From NCBI GenBank assembly GCA_013076295.1, contig RQOL01000531.1, positions 2,790,001 through 2,854,000 on the forward strand: DNA of 64,000 nucleotides, written 5' to 3'. The position numbers and the translations under genes were made by a program. The stretch comes from Sanderia malayensis (lineage: Eukaryota > Cnidaria > Scyphozoa > Semaeostomeae > Pelagiidae). Positions within the stretch are counted from its first letter, which is position 1; each line of letters starts with the position of its first letter. The notes below the pieces were generated by a model, which was not told the DNA's origin, ran no database searches, and saw only the letters and a program-made list of their open reading frames with translations. Of this stretch, positions 1 to 19,406 are shown piece after piece.

Positions 1-147
1 TCGTGCAGATAAAGTTAAGTAAAGAACGTAGAAAATATATTGGTATATAATAAAAATATAGCTCGCAGTTTCCACACAATCTAATCAAGACACGACATGA
101 TATCGAGCTGATAGAGAAGTCGTCAAGGCTTGCAATGTAAATCAATC

Positions 148-7130
<6,983 letters not shown>

Positions 7131-7744
7131 GTTTACTTACTTTTAGCCTCGAGTCGTTTTATTTAATGCAACAGGCTTCAAATACAGGCAGCTCAATTTC
7201 AAAAGCATAAAACTTTCCACCGAACGGACTACAAGAATTGAATTTGAAAAAACGTTGGATTTTGCCTCGAGGAAGAATTGACCAATCAAACGGCGAATCG
7301 CCCAGCATCTGTCCAATGAAAAAACAGAATGCAGGAGGGAAGATGACTAATATCAAAAAAAAAAACGTCAACAATTTTTTTCAGCAACAATATACTAATA
7401 GAAAAATGTTAGATCACTAAAATTGTTATCGATAAAATACTAAGATAGTTAATTTGCTGAAGGACACATGAAAAAACTCATAGGAGCTATCTAGTCATGT
7501 GCCCTTTGTTACATTTTACAAGTTGTAATTAGTTACATAGAATAATAGGAATCAATTAACGGGTGAAGGATGATTTTATGTCTGGTGCGTTGATTCCTTT
7601 GACCTTATGCTTTTCTCTTCTGCCAGGAAGCGCTGCTGTAGACTACAGGTAGCTTACTTGCAAACTAATTTCGAGACCACGGGTTCAAAACCTGATGAGA
7701 CCATTTACTTTGTGTTTTACCAGTAATTTGTAATTTAAATTCCC
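7131..7744. other. Upstream flank of KIF11, no gene seen
   Basis: The stretch upstream of the KIF11 start codon presumably holds its 5' leader and promoter. I see no convincing TATA element, coding exon or mobile element. Short open frames here have no recognisable composition. Confidence 0.5.
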
Positions 7745-8354
7745 TAAAGGTGGGCGTGCATGCGCAGTGCCCTAGATTTGCTACTACGCAGGAGGTTGCA
7801 TTACGTAATAGTGCTGACAGTGTCTGGTGTATCGGTTACGATCGGGGTTAGGGTTACGGTTGGGGTTGGGGCTAGAGTGCTCTAAAGGTAGGTGTGTATG
7901 CGCAGTGCCATATATAGGCTATTGCGCAGGAGTATGGTTGACGTTATGGTGTATCAGTTAGGATTAGGGTTAGGGTTAGGGTTACGTCATGCGGAGGAGA
8001 AAGGTGGTCAGTATGCGCAGTAGCATATACATAGGTACTGCGCAGGAGCATAAGTGACGTTACACTGGTTGATGCCTTGGCCTTAGGGTTAGGGTTAAGG
8101 TTACGTCATGCGGAGGAGAAAGGTGGTCAGGATGCGCAGTAGCATATACATAGGTACTGCGCAGGAGCATATGTGACGTGATGCTGGTTGATGCCTTGGC
8201 CTTAGGGTTAGGGTTAGTGTTAGGTCATGCGGAGAAGAAAGGTGGCCAGTATGCGCAGTAGCATATACATAGGTGCTGCGCAGGAGCATATGTGACGTTA
8301 CGCTGGATGATGCCTTGGCCTTAGGGTTAGGGTTAGGGCCAGGGCTAGAGTGCA
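7745..8354 (+). repeat. Satellite of about five 120-base units with TTAGGG telomere-like blocks
   Basis: Five imperfect tandem units of about 120 bases. Each opens with an AAAGGTGG-like start and an ATGCGCAGT motif, then an AT-rich CATATA core, then the inverted partner ACTGCGCAGGAG, a TGACGT-type motif, and two to four TTAGGG hexamers. The first two units are the most diverged; the last three share the stretch TTGATGCCTTGGCCTTAGGG. An 11-bp perfect stem (8360-8370 with 8405-8415) follows the last unit. The same family recurs at 62.7-63.4 kb and, decayed, at 39.1 kb, so it is a dispersed satellite and not a chromosome end. Confidence 0.9.
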
Positions 8355-8455
8355 GCATTATTGCTTATTGCGCAGCCACTTCGCTTCGCTCCGCTACGCA
8401 GCAGCAATAAGCAATATTTGTTGCAATATAGCAATACTGCAGCAAATATTGCTAC

Positions 8456-11420
8456 GTCTAACCTTATGTTAAATATATATTTTTCATTGTATAAAAATTA
8501 CATATAATTACATTACATATAAATAAACATTGCTATATATGTAAGCACTTATATTACGTTGGGTACTAGATATTTGAGACAGCTGCATAATTCGATTAGA
8601 TTTGATTTGCGTCAAACTTTTGGTCCTTTTCTGGACCTTTCATCCAATTAACATTGTTTTTACCCTCATGCTTTAAACAACAACTTGTCAAATTCTTCAA
8701 ACAATCATAAACAATTAACTAAAATTATAAATATATGTGCATTTTCCGTCAATATCCACGAAACAGCTTCGAGAAAGCGACGTTTGCATAAAATATTGAG
8801 GAAAGAAAGATCCTTTTATCTATTGTATTTGTCTTGCTTTGCCGTTTTCTATTCGTTCTTATCTACATGAAATTTCTTCTTTTCCTTTGCTTTATTCGCC
8901 CCATCTTAGATTTGTGCTTGGCTCTTTATTAAATTATGAGGCAGGGTAGACAGTCTATACAGCGCTAGTCTTCTTTGTATGTACAAAGATACGTTGGTAT
9001 ATCTGGGATAAACCTAAGTGAATGGATGTACAGAGCATTAGATTAAGTTGCACAGCACTGCAGACCACAGTCACGGAAATGAGAGCAGATTAAAATTACT
9101 GACTCCAACCTGGACAAAACACTGCAGGGTCTAAATTGTTATGTTCTTAGGTGACAAAATAGGCTCAGTTCGAGTTTTGTAGTTTTGAGCAATCAGTTTT
9201 ATTCCACGTCTATACGAAACAGAAACACGACTTCGACTATCACTATCGCCATATTTCTTTCTTAATCCTTTTGGCAAGTTCATTTTCATTTCAGACAGTT
9301 GGATACACGTAGGTCAGTAAATGAAATTAATGATTATGTAAATGCCAAAAAGATTAACGATATAATTAGGACACACCTTAGAGGAGGGTTCGGCTTTGTG
9401 AGACATCCCAGGTGATTCCAACGCAGAGTGCAAACTATGACATCACCATCTGTAACCAAACAAGCATTCATTATTATCCAATCTTATCCAGAATAGTAAA
9501 TATTATATTGGATTTGGGATTTCAATGTAATAGCCTACTTTACATGGCTGTGAGAAATTCTACGCTAACACTAAAAATATTTTGCAAGTTAATTGAATTT
9601 TAAAGGCATTTTACCATCCTTAATTGACACAGAAATGAGTTTAGGTATGCAGAAGAAGCAATGTTTTAATCTAATTTCATTATAATTTGGTTTTTCAAAG
9701 TCGGTTTTATGTTCAGTCTGAAAAGACTCAGCGTGAGGCTTTGCCGGATTGCGCCAAACAAAGAAAGCAAAAGAATGCTCGGAAATTACTTATGATTAAT
9801 TTGCAATAAATTAATAAAAGTTTGAGTAACGCATGTTTGTTTGTGAGAACTTGAAACTCGGCTTGAGACACGCAAGTTTAATTGTTGTTGTTGCTGTGAA
9901 GCAAGAAGGGGGCAGCAGGGACCCCCTGTGACCTCGACTGTGACCTCAGAAAGCAAAGAGAAAGGGGCATTCAATGATTCCAATGACAATTGGCAAAAGC
10001 CCAAATTGCAAATCTTGGAATTTACTATAAGATGTTGCATGAAAATGTTTGACTCCACAAGGAAATAGCATAGAATCAATACACAATTATTGCACAATGC
10101 GCACATTGGTAATGTACTCCCACCTTTCTGTACATTAGCATCTATCCATCGTCACGAGTGTGGCAAAACTCCAATATTCCTTGTATATTTCTGTTTCAAT
10201 ATATAATTATGCTATCAGCGGTATAAGTTCAAAGACATGGAAACTGTTAGTTAAAGAAAATGCGAACAAGGAAATCATTAATTCTGAGGAGCAAGATATT
10301 GCAATTGTGAACAGTGAATTGCACTTCATACTGCACTGTATATGACAGCATTCCTGGTAACTAATCACCATACTAGCTACCCATCAATCACTGATCACAG
10401 GAGTACAAGTGTGCGTTGCTATTCAATAGGACAGCGCGACATTCATCTCATGGTTAAGCTATTCCATTGCTACCTTAAAAACGCATTCCAGTCTGATTAC
10501 AATGATATGCCACTGCCAAATATGCGATTCCATTAATAGGATTTCACCTGGGATTCCCGTTTGAACAATAAGATTTTGATCTAAACCGCTGAGGAATTTA
10601 TCATGACAGACTTGCTGTCTCTTAGACCTTGACTTTGCGAATGGGGAAAAAGAAACAGGCCAGTTTGAACTTTGCTCTTTAATATATTGATTCTGATGTG
10701 AGATCTAATCACATACGATTACAGGTTTCAAGCAACGACTAAAAACGGAATGCAAAGAATGTTTGGTTAATTAAACGATAGTTCCACAAAAGAGCCAGCT
10801 CTGGTGTCTCTATCAAGTAATAAAATTAACAATAACATCCCATCACACCCATCTAATCATTCTTGTATACCCCAATCGTATTGCTTTAATCAACTTGCTA
10901 AAACTAACAAGGCAATGTTCTTCTACGCATTGGCAACTGTTTATACGATGAAAACAGAGTCACAGAAGTACAGCTCGATATTTGGCAGAAATTCTCAACT
11001 TTAGTTTCCTCCTTCTCTTATCAAAAGAGAAGGCGGAATCGTAGAAGCTCGAAACGTTCATTTGTTGCCGTGATTGTAGACGAACCGCCCTGTCTTAATC
11101 GAAACGACTTTACAGCGTAATTACTGCTACCAACAATGTCGCTAAATGCTACTAAAATAGAATACAATAAATGCGAACTAAAGCTAAGACCTGATTTGTC
11201 CATGATTCTCGCTAAAACGAGCGCAACGTTTTTGTCGTTATCTGCTGTTGTCAGCTTGTTTCTTCTTTCTCAGCCATAAATTTCTCAGCCATATATTCCG
11301 TCAATCTTTGCACTTAAAATCTACGATTAGTGTAATACGATAGATACTACGATAAATAAGTTTCAACTACAACCATCTCTGCTGGATAATAATTCTATGT
11401 ATATATGTGAGCTCGAGTGT
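8456..11420. other. Gene-empty stretch
   Basis: No coding exon, RNA gene or transposon that I can support. The open frames here lack signal peptides, conserved motifs and codon bias. Two TGACCT half-sites in direct repeat with a 6-base spacer lie at 9929-9946; they could be a nuclear-receptor element or chance. Confidence 0.5.
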
Positions 11421-11810
11421 TCAACCCCAGAGCCCCATCAGGCCCCATTTCGACCTCTTTCGCTTAGAGTTACTTCTGAATACAGTGAACCTTTCCGTTG
11501 AAACAGTCTCCTCCCAAAATGGCATAACAAAAAAGTCATCAAAGCTTGTCGTGTGCCGCTTTGATAGTCGACGAGAAATCGTGTTCACTTTCAAACCTCC
11601 TCCATCGTCAATCGATACGAATTTGAATTGCGTCGATTCATCCTGTTCGTAATTCTGTGGTGCATGGATTGGTATCGATCGATCCCGATTATGCATCGAA
11701 TCATCCAAATAGAAATTCGACTGAAAGAACGGTCTGCTCTGAGTAATCTGTAATAAAGCGAGTACGATCAAACATTGTGCAACGACTGAAATGCCACTTT
11801 TGTGATTCAT
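11421..11810 (-). CDS. Secreted peptide precursor A, acyclic Trp-amide member of the local family
   Basis: A 129-residue precursor. I chose the ATG at 11810 because it directly precedes a good signal peptide (hydrophobic core VVAQCLIVLALLQ, then small residues), whereas the upstream in-frame ATG adds a polar leader. A proregion rich in acidic and polar residues follows. Basic sites RR and KR stand at about residues 79-84 and a KRKR cluster at about 116-119. The protein ends SKWGLMGLWG, so cleavage after KRKR plus amidation would give a nonapeptide ending Gly-Leu-Trp-NH2. Aligned back from the final Trp, it matches the other four precursors in length and at several positions (identical Asn-Ser-Lys to the 29.6-kb member), but the two ring cysteines are Val and Arg. 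A separate GLWamide or W-amide family is the alternative reading. I do not recognise the gene. Confidence 0.7.
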   Translation of the reverse strand: MNHKSGISVVAQCLIVLALLQITQSRPFFQSNFYLDDSMHNRDRSIPIHAPQNYEQDESTQFKFVSIDDGGGLKVNTISRRLSKRHTTSFDDFFVMPFWEETVSTERFTVFRSNSKRKRSKWGLMGLWG

Positions 11811-14800
11811 GGTTAAACGTCCACGGTGACAGCTCTCTTTATGCGTGTGTAAGCGCCAATGGCAGCCAAGCAACCAAATACAAATAAAGTACTTTGCTTC
11901 TTCGTCCTTTCAAATGATTAAAAAAACCCGAAATATAGACTTCTTGTTCTTGTTCAAGTGTCTGTGTATTTCTTCGCGGCAAGTGTTACTGACAGCACGT
12001 GCGCCTGAGTGACTATATGGTGTTCAGTGAGGCGATATGAAGTTGTGCTGTGAAATATGTAGACTGTAGAAATTCCCAACCTTTCTCGTTAATGTCTTCT
12101 GGTTATTATGGCAAGTTGAAAGCACGACTGACTTGATAAATGGTAGATAAAGTATCTATTGTTGTTCATTGAAAGAAGAAGGCGGTCACTGTTTGGATTG
12201 ATGGCCATCTCCTTAATATGTCACGCACCGATGATTCTCCAATCGATGCTATTCGATCGAAACTAGAGCCCAGTTCGACACGCGAAGCTCAAACATATTC
12301 GCGCAACAAGCTATCAAAGCCGTGATATTATATGGATATCAATGTTGATATTAATCAGATATATTCTCATTAATTTGCAGTCATCCCAAGCGTAACAATC
12401 CATCGTGTCTTCGGGGTTTGAAAGCAAAGTTGAATGACAGCAAGGGTTCGTAAGAACGCATTGGGATGGTATATTGACACCCAACCATCAAATTCAATGA
12501 GTTATTCAGCTTAAATGCATGCGATTTGTAAAAGGAAACAACGTTCCCGTACTGTTATGGCTCAGTTGCATTTCATTTCCAAAGATATTAAATTAAATAG
12601 GTATTGGGAGCTGAGCCGCGCAGGGCAAATATTCAAACCAGGATCAAAAATCAGTCAAATCTAAAATTAGAATTGGCAGGTGCAGTTGCGAATATTTGTT
12701 TGCGAAAAAAATAGAGCAATAAATGCTATGATACAGGGAAATGGCGCTGATAAAGTGCGCCAAAATTGTTTACCACATTCTAGGCAGTGTGGTATTTCCT
12801 GCACTAATGGATGCAATAGAGACCTCGCAATGAGATTAATGAGCATCGCAAATTAAACATTGAATTTGAGAAAACGACCGTGCCTTCATGAAACGTTTAT
12901 CTACGCAATACCTTTGTCTAATACATTTAATTTGTCTCATGCTTAATTTGATTACGGAAGTTTTTCTTTTCCATTCTTGTGCTCGGTTGACGGCTCTTCT
13001 ATGCTGCAAAATTCGTGATACGTTGTTTATTTTGCTAATTTATTGCTTCATTCTTGCCCCTCCATGTAATGCCTCCTTGCGTGTTGGGAATAAATAACCA
13101 CATAATCAATTTTAGATAATAAAACTGGGACAGAATTTGAACAATTACCATCGACATTTTTGAGGTCGCTTGATTTTAGCTAAATACAGTCTTGTTTGGA
13201 ATTGCCTCCACACTCCCACTGCATTTCATCACTACCCCAGAGCTATATACTCAATTATGATTCCCCGGAAAACGCTCCCCTCCCCCGCTCGCTTGCTCGC
13301 TTAGCTACCGAAGTCCCCAATCAGGTCAAATGCTAAGGCGTGCATGGTTTCACTGCAATTTGAATGATGTAAACTTTGCAACAAAAGGTCTTAAGAAAAT
13401 ATGCAATTAAGGTTGCATTTTCGCATTTCTTGAGACAATGCAAATAACTGAGGCAATTGCTGGTGTCATTCTGACGTCATAAGTCACAATCGAAGTCAAG
13501 CAAATAACTAAGTAAACATAAAATCTGGTAATTAAGCAGAACACTGCATGATTTCTACTTCATTATGACATTTCAAAACAATATAATTTAATTCGGGAAC
13601 GTGCTTGATCACCATTCATGAGATGGTATACACATTCTATTTTGAGGAAAACAATAGTTGAACGCAATTTAGCACCTATAATTGCCACAAAGCATAAGCA
13701 ATTTTCAAACGACTGCGAAACATTGAGCCATTGTCTTATTCAATCGTGGTATGCAGTGACACGTGTTGGTTGCAGATCAAGAGGCCTGGGTTCTACCAAC
13801 CGGTAATAACTAGCGAGGAAAGCTTGTGATTGGCTACTTTAAATTAATCACAACTTTACAGAACATGTCCCAAGTTGCTTCGATTTCTGCTACTTGACAA
13901 TTGAGACTGTAACAATATAAACTTTATGGAAATATAGCAGATACACAGTATTTAAGCTTAGAAATCGTTCTTAATCAACTTCCATTTTCGTCATGTTCTT
14001 GCGCACTTTCTGAGAAATATTTGATTCAAGTGGTGACATACACTAGCCACAACCAGAGATTTACCCTACATGAAGAGCACTGCAAACTCGAAAAGGGTGG
14101 CCTAGTAAAAATCAGTTGTCTGCAAGACTAATCTCATCACTGAGACCGAATCCTTTTATTCGGCTATTCAGTTTATCGTTACAAAGAAAATTCCGACAAT
14201 TTCTGATTAAATGGCTCCTGATTGATTGATCCTTTCTGAATGACCAGATTTATACAAAGAACGAGGCCTTCTAGCTTATCTTATCAGATTAAAACCTTTG
14301 GAATGCAATATGGCAATGACAAGGCAAAATTCCATCCTATGGTTACTGGTTACCTACCAGGAAAGGTGGGCGGTAATATCTGGAGCTTCGACCAATCACA
14401 GAACGAATCTTGATCAAATTATGTCATTGGTCAAGATTAGGTAACCAAGGTGAAATTAATACTAATTTTAATTTCGATCATCATCGGCACAATGTTTAAA
14501 TGTGGAAAAACGAAATTTGTAAGTAAACAAACTCTACAAGATATTTTGTAAGTAACATTTCTGTTCTAAAGTTCTTTCTGTTTCGAGTCTTAACTAGAAC
14601 AACAGAATCAGTAAGCGTGTTAATGCATGTTACTGCATGATGCGCTATTTCATTGGTTGGGCTACTTATAACCACGTGATAAACAACACACGTGATGAAT
14701 GCAAACTCGATGCTCATTGGGTAAACCAACTTGATCGTATGATATTGAATCAAGGAGGAATTTAGTGGATACAGCCTGGATCTTAGACACTCATTATGAT

Positions 14801-16748
14801 GTCTATCTTAAAAATACGTTGAGGGGCAATCTTTGATATTGCCCCAATCGTGTGTGAAGTTTGCTTCTGTTGACCTAGCGTGTTTTCCACGCTCAGTTAA
14901 GCAAAGGAAAGCCTCTTGATTATAAATGATAAGAATGGCTCACTGTTTTAAAAGACTAAACATTAAACAGTCATGATTAAACATTCCATCCTGCGATTTC
15001 ATTTGATGACATGATCCCAGTCCCACGCTCAAAGGCGGTACATGCATCGCAACTGTTTCTTTTCATTTCATATTCAAATAATTAAACAAACTTTGACGTC
15101 AATGGAATGAATATTCAGTATGTGAGTGAAACAGTTGCTTCCTCAAATTCATTAAATATAAAAGATGCGAAATCTCTTACGTATGCTATTGCGTATGAAC
15201 ATGGTTACCTTATGCGGGGGCTTAACAAAACACTACAAACTGGAGACTGAACACCTGCTCGGGTATATTGTTTGCAGAATTGAATTTTTTGTGAAGTTTC
15301 AAGACCTGTTAGAGAGATAGCATGTTTCAAACTTCCCCTGAAAGCTTGTTTACATGATTCTATAACGATTGTTAATCGACGCCATTATGCAGAGGATGTC
15401 TTTAACAATGCTGTCTGAATCTTTCCTTTTCCAATTACAAAACACCAGACAGGAGAGAACAGAAGGCTACACATAAAAACCTGATTGGATCCATTGCAAA
15501 AAATTCACATTATATCAGATCGGCTGTTAATTAATTTACAATTACTTTTTCCGATAATTAGCTATTAACCATTTTCAATACCAAAAACATACAATTGACA
15601 AGCAAGAACAATGCAAAGGAAGCACTTTGAAGATTTTGATAGCAACCGATGTATGCTAATTGCTCCAAGCAAATACTAACACTAACCCTTGTATCAAGAA
15701 CTAAATCTTACGTCACTTTCGACCTTTAACCCATTATTTGCTACTTTGACCCTTGCGGCACGGTACCTTATTATTAATGATCACTTAAACATAAGCTTAT
15801 CAGTTGAACATGTCTCGTCTCCTTTGATCCCTGTGGTTAACGATAGTAAGACACATACAGAGATAAGCATTTGGATCTGAGAGATGTCTGGAAACAACGA
15901 TCTTTGCAAAAACGTAATATCCAAAAAGTTTCAGCTGTTTTCGAAGTGGAAACGGGAGACACACCCACTCGTTGAAATATTGGAAGGTAAATTTCGCAAA
16001 CAAAATAAATGAAAAGAACAAGAAAGTATAATGTGGGGATAATTATGAATTCCTCGTGTTCGCACTCAGCATTATTTTACTAATAACATTAATTTGAGTT
16101 TCGAGCTTCGTAATATATATATATCACTATATCAAATATAACACTTCTGTTGATTTCAATTGCAAGTAAAAAATGATATCTAATGACATCCCCCCCCCCA
16201 CCTTTCATATTTCAATAAACATTTGGAAACGTACGCAAAACCGCCAACGCACAACGTTTCGTAAGAACGCTTGCATTTGTAAGCAAAGAGCGTGATCATT
16301 ACCTATGAGCGATATCAGCTGCAACATGATAAAGAACGAGGAAATACCACGCCTTGCATACCTTGAGTGTTGTGATGCATGACAAAATTTTTGACTATGT
16401 CCCAGCTAAGGTCTTTTTAACCAAGTAGATGGGTTATGAGTCCATATTTAAAGGCCCTACAGCACAGGTCTTTCTCTGCGAAAAGAAAGATGTGTGCATT
16501 TAATATATTTACAATTACAGTAAAGCAATAATATACACTTATTTCATATAAAGTGTAAAGCAATGAAGGAAGTCCTATATTTTATAGAAAAAACATTTCT
16601 CAGAAAGTGCAAAAGAATATTACGTAAATATTCAGTATGGAATGATTTCAAAGAAGGTTTGCAGATGTTTGATTAAGAAGCAATGTGCTATTGCGCAAGT
16701 CGTAGGTGGGAAGAAGTTTGTTTTTGGATACCAGGGCTTGGCAATAGC
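11811..16748. other. Gene-empty stretch
   Basis: Nothing coding can be supported. At about 14640-14720 two CACGTG-type E-boxes and two inverted CCAAT motifs lie within about 80 bases, which may mark a regulatory patch. The rest is AT-rich unique-looking sequence. Confidence 0.5.
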
Positions 16749-16838
16749 AATTAATGTAAGAACGCAAGCAGTAACAATTAATGTAAGAACGCAAGCAGTA
16801 ACAATTAATGTAAGAACGCAAGCAATAGCAATTAATGT
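16749..16838 (+). repeat. 27-base minisatellite, 3.3 copies
   Basis: Units at 16749-16775, 16776-16802 and 16803-16829 plus a 9-base partial. The unit begins AATTAATGTAAGAACGCAAG. Units 1 and 2 are identical and unit 3 differs at its 3' end. Because the period is a multiple of three, the array stays open in both strands and creates spurious repetitive open frames. Confidence 0.95.
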
Positions 16839-18567
16839 AAAAAAACCTTTGATTAATATTGGGCAGTAATTAGGGTGGAATTTCATGAAATTGGTCTCTC
16901 GTTTTAGCTTAATTGGAGCACGATTGAATATTCTGTTTGGTTGTTTATAATTTTCAAATAGGAAAATAACGACGTCGGAATGTAGGAGTGGGAACATTCG
17001 ATGCTTAAGATAGCATGATTGCTAACTCAAAAACAATGTCATTATCGAACTGAATGCAGACAAATGGCTTTGCATAATATGTGAATCTTGGAATTAGGTA
17101 TGCACTAACTGGTGAAATAAACCGCCGCAATAGATAAATTAATTAATCTCTAAATTGCATCATTTAAGATAGTTGAGCCTCTTTTGGAATCTAAATAAAC
17201 CTCCACAGAGCTCAAATGAGGTTGTTTATTAACAGCCTACAAATGCGTATCTAACAGGCATCTACAAAGTAAATCAATGTTCACTCGAGCTTGATAACCT
17301 CAGTATCAATACGAGGCAACAGCTTGAAGTTGAAAGAGATTATTTGCAATGATACCAGTACTCAGAAGCTCTTTACACATATAGTCGTGAGCATATAGAA
17401 AACACTTCCTGATGATGTGTTATTGCGCCATCTTTAGACTCACCACTGACAAGAAAGACTCGACCAACACATGCAAAACACATGAATACTCTGGAACCAT
17501 TCAAGACTCACAATGCATGACTTCCACTCCCTCTACTTATATGGTTGCAGTTAATATGGGATAGCAATGCAATTGTTGCATATCAGTAACAGGTCAAAGA
17601 CCAAAAACTCCACTGTTATCATCATGATCATTATATTTATATCAGTTATTCATGATAACTATTATATATTGATTATTTAATCGTAGAGTGCAATATCAAG
17701 AGCCGTTACCAGTGCAACACACAAATCATTGATCATGCGAACTGACAGGCATCAATCATGTGATTATCAGCTGCACTTTTAAATATATGCAATGATTAGC
17801 AGTAAAGAACGGGTCAAGAAGTAGCAGAGGCATAGCTTGCAATCTTAATAAAGATAGGTAACCAGCAGTGGCAATATAACAAGCAGTATAGAAGAAACCA
17901 GAAATGACAGCTACTAGTAATAACTTGAAGTCTAAACTAAATCTGAGCAACAAATTTAACTATCCTGCAATAACAATATTATTAGGCTCGTTAAACTTTT
18001 AAAACCTTTTAAGATTAGAATAAGCATCCAAATAAGTAAGCTTTAAAATGCGATTTTGCAAACTGGATTTGCCAAAGCGGTGACACGATTCAAATGTATA
18101 TTTAAATATCTGCTTTCAGGCCAATACCATTATAAAAAACATATGAAATCGGTCCAGAAGGGTATAAGAAAAAGTAGCATTAAACAAAAGGTAGTTTTCT
18201 CGACGCAATCACCAATTGACTGGCAATATTTCAAAAGAATGACGTCATAACGTCATAAAAACACCACCGAAGGAATAATTTTATGGCAACCCCTTCTTCT
18301 ATACATCACAACTTGCATCCTGCAAATTGTGTCTCAGATCTGAATCGCATCTCACTTTACCAATCCAGCCATGTATATTTAAATGCCCGCCATATTTAAC
18401 TGAAAGTATATCATTAACAAGCCATAAATAATATTTTCAAGCCATATATTATTCAACTATAACCTGTGTATTATATCGTACGTTAACTTTCGAATTGGTA
18501 TAATATATATAATTATTCTTAAGAATACGTGAGTCGTTATCAAGTGAATTCATTGTGCTTCATATTG
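16839..18567. other. Gene-empty stretch
   Basis: AT-rich sequence between the minisatellite and precursor B. No coding exon, RNA gene or repeat that I can support. Confidence 0.5.
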
Positions 18568-18882
18568 TCAGCCCCATATTCCAACATGCTTATACCTTCT
18601 ACAAATGCCATATCGATCTCTGATAATGCAGGGAAGTCTTCTCGGAGCTCTGATTGTTTTTTTCACATCTTCTTTCAAGTCGTGAAGATCTGGAAGAATT
18701 GGCTCTTTGAAATCTTGAAATTCTTCATCTGGCATCTGCTTGTATTCGTCTGCATTGATAATTTTACCTCTTCGTCTTCTTTCATCTTCATATCGTAAGG
18801 AGTTTCGATCTCTTGCAAATGCGTTTGACAGAATTGCAATGAATGCACAAACAACAAGCAATTGCTTCATCATTGATGCCAT
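18568..18882 (-). CDS. Secreted peptide precursor B, cyclic Trp-amide family
   Basis: A 104-residue precursor. The signal peptide covers about residues 1-23 (QLLVVCAFIAILSNAFA). The charged proregion is followed by an Arg-Arg site at APRR. The terminal module starts LPC, has Cys-x8-Cys with a central DRYG turn, then RRY, and ends GIW plus a C-terminal Gly before the stop. Predicted product: a 20-residue disulfide-cyclised peptide with C-terminal Trp-NH2. The coding exon has an acceptor just upstream (exon begins at 18909); a donor at 19266/19265 closes a 5' noncoding exon, giving a 356-base intron, and a TATA box lies at 19401-19406. This is the clearest gene structure in the cluster. The family is unknown to me; neuropeptide/hormone is favoured over antimicrobial hairpin because of the amidation Gly and the dibasic site. 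Confidence 0.8.
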   Translation of the reverse strand: MASMMKQLLVVCAFIAILSNAFARDRNSLRYEDERRRRGKIINADEYKQMPDEEFQDFKEPILPDLHDLKEDVKKTIRAPRRLPCIIRDRYGICRRYKHVGIWG

Positions 18883-19265
18883 CGTTGTGTGATTGGTTTC
18901 AACCCAAATCTAAGAAAACTCATAACATGAATAAGGACATTGCAATAAATTGTATTAATCATAAGAAGAAGAAGTGCTTTATTTGTAAATAAATAATAAT
19001 TTGCTAAAAAACAATAAGCGGCAACGAACAAAAAGTAGAAAGAAAATTCTCTCAAAAAAATGCGAAAATGAATTAAGTAAAACAAAGAGAGAAAAAGAAT
19101 AAAAAGCAAAAAAAGACAGAATCAAATAATATGGCAAGTTGAAAAAAAGAAGGGAGAAATAAAAGCTAAGAAAAAGAGAGCTGTATAAGAAAGAGAACAG
19201 CAAAAATACATCGAGAATAAACAAGCAATTCAAAGTATTGAAGATGTTAATAGCTAATTTCTTAC

Positions 19266-19375
19266 CTGAACAGTTGTGACTTTATTTGAATATTTTTCCT
19301 CCTTTATTTCAACTGGCTTTCCTTACAGAATCCTTACGGATCGAGAAGTTTTTCAGAGAGTAGGTTTGTCTGGAT
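19266..19375 (-). other. 5' noncoding exon of precursor B
   Basis: The sequence downstream of the TATA box at 19401-19406 ends at a strong donor (CAG followed by GTAAGA on the minus strand). The matching acceptor (TTTTCTTAG) lies 356 bases on, just before the precursor B start codon. The transcription start is an estimate from the TATA distance. Confidence 0.6.
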
Positions 19376-19400
19376 AGAATGTGTTGTGAAAGCGGCATGC

Positions 19401-19406
19401 ATTTAT
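19401..19406 (-). promoter_or_regulatory. TATA box of precursor B
   Basis: TATAAA on the minus strand, in the context GATATAAATGC, about 25-30 bases upstream of the inferred first exon of precursor B. Confidence 0.6.

Noticed and set aside
7745..8354. TTAGGG runs as a true telomere
   Set aside because: Hexamers are short, interrupted, embedded in a 120-base unit, and the same unit lies internally at 62.7 kb.
9786..10106. A 106-codon minus-strand frame with a Gln run
   Set aside because: The Gln run comes from a short CAA-type repeat; no signal peptide, no domain and AT-driven composition.
11021..11203. A 60-codon frame ending LLRFRLLF near the peptide cluster
   Set aside because: Lacks a clear signal peptide and the family's Trp-Gly end; no cleavage layout.
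11421..11810. Assignment of precursor A as an arthropod-type myoinhibitory (W-x6-W-amide) or cnidarian GLWamide precursor
   Set aside because: Only one copy of the peptide, W-x5-W spacing, and a gap-free alignment to its cyclic neighbours point to the local family.
12888..13097. Hydrophobic 69-codon frame that mimics a secreted protein
   Set aside because: Hydrophobicity spans most of its length without a cleavage-like boundary or processing sites; likely a T-rich by-product.
16031..16044. Met-Trp-Gly-stop codons that could be a sixth Trp-Gly peptide end
   Set aside because: An in-frame stop lies a few codons upstream and no cysteine module precedes it.
16642..16869. Open frames on both strands with a repeated nine-residue motif
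   Set aside because: Produced by the 27-base minisatellite, whose period is a multiple of three; no start context or conserved domain.
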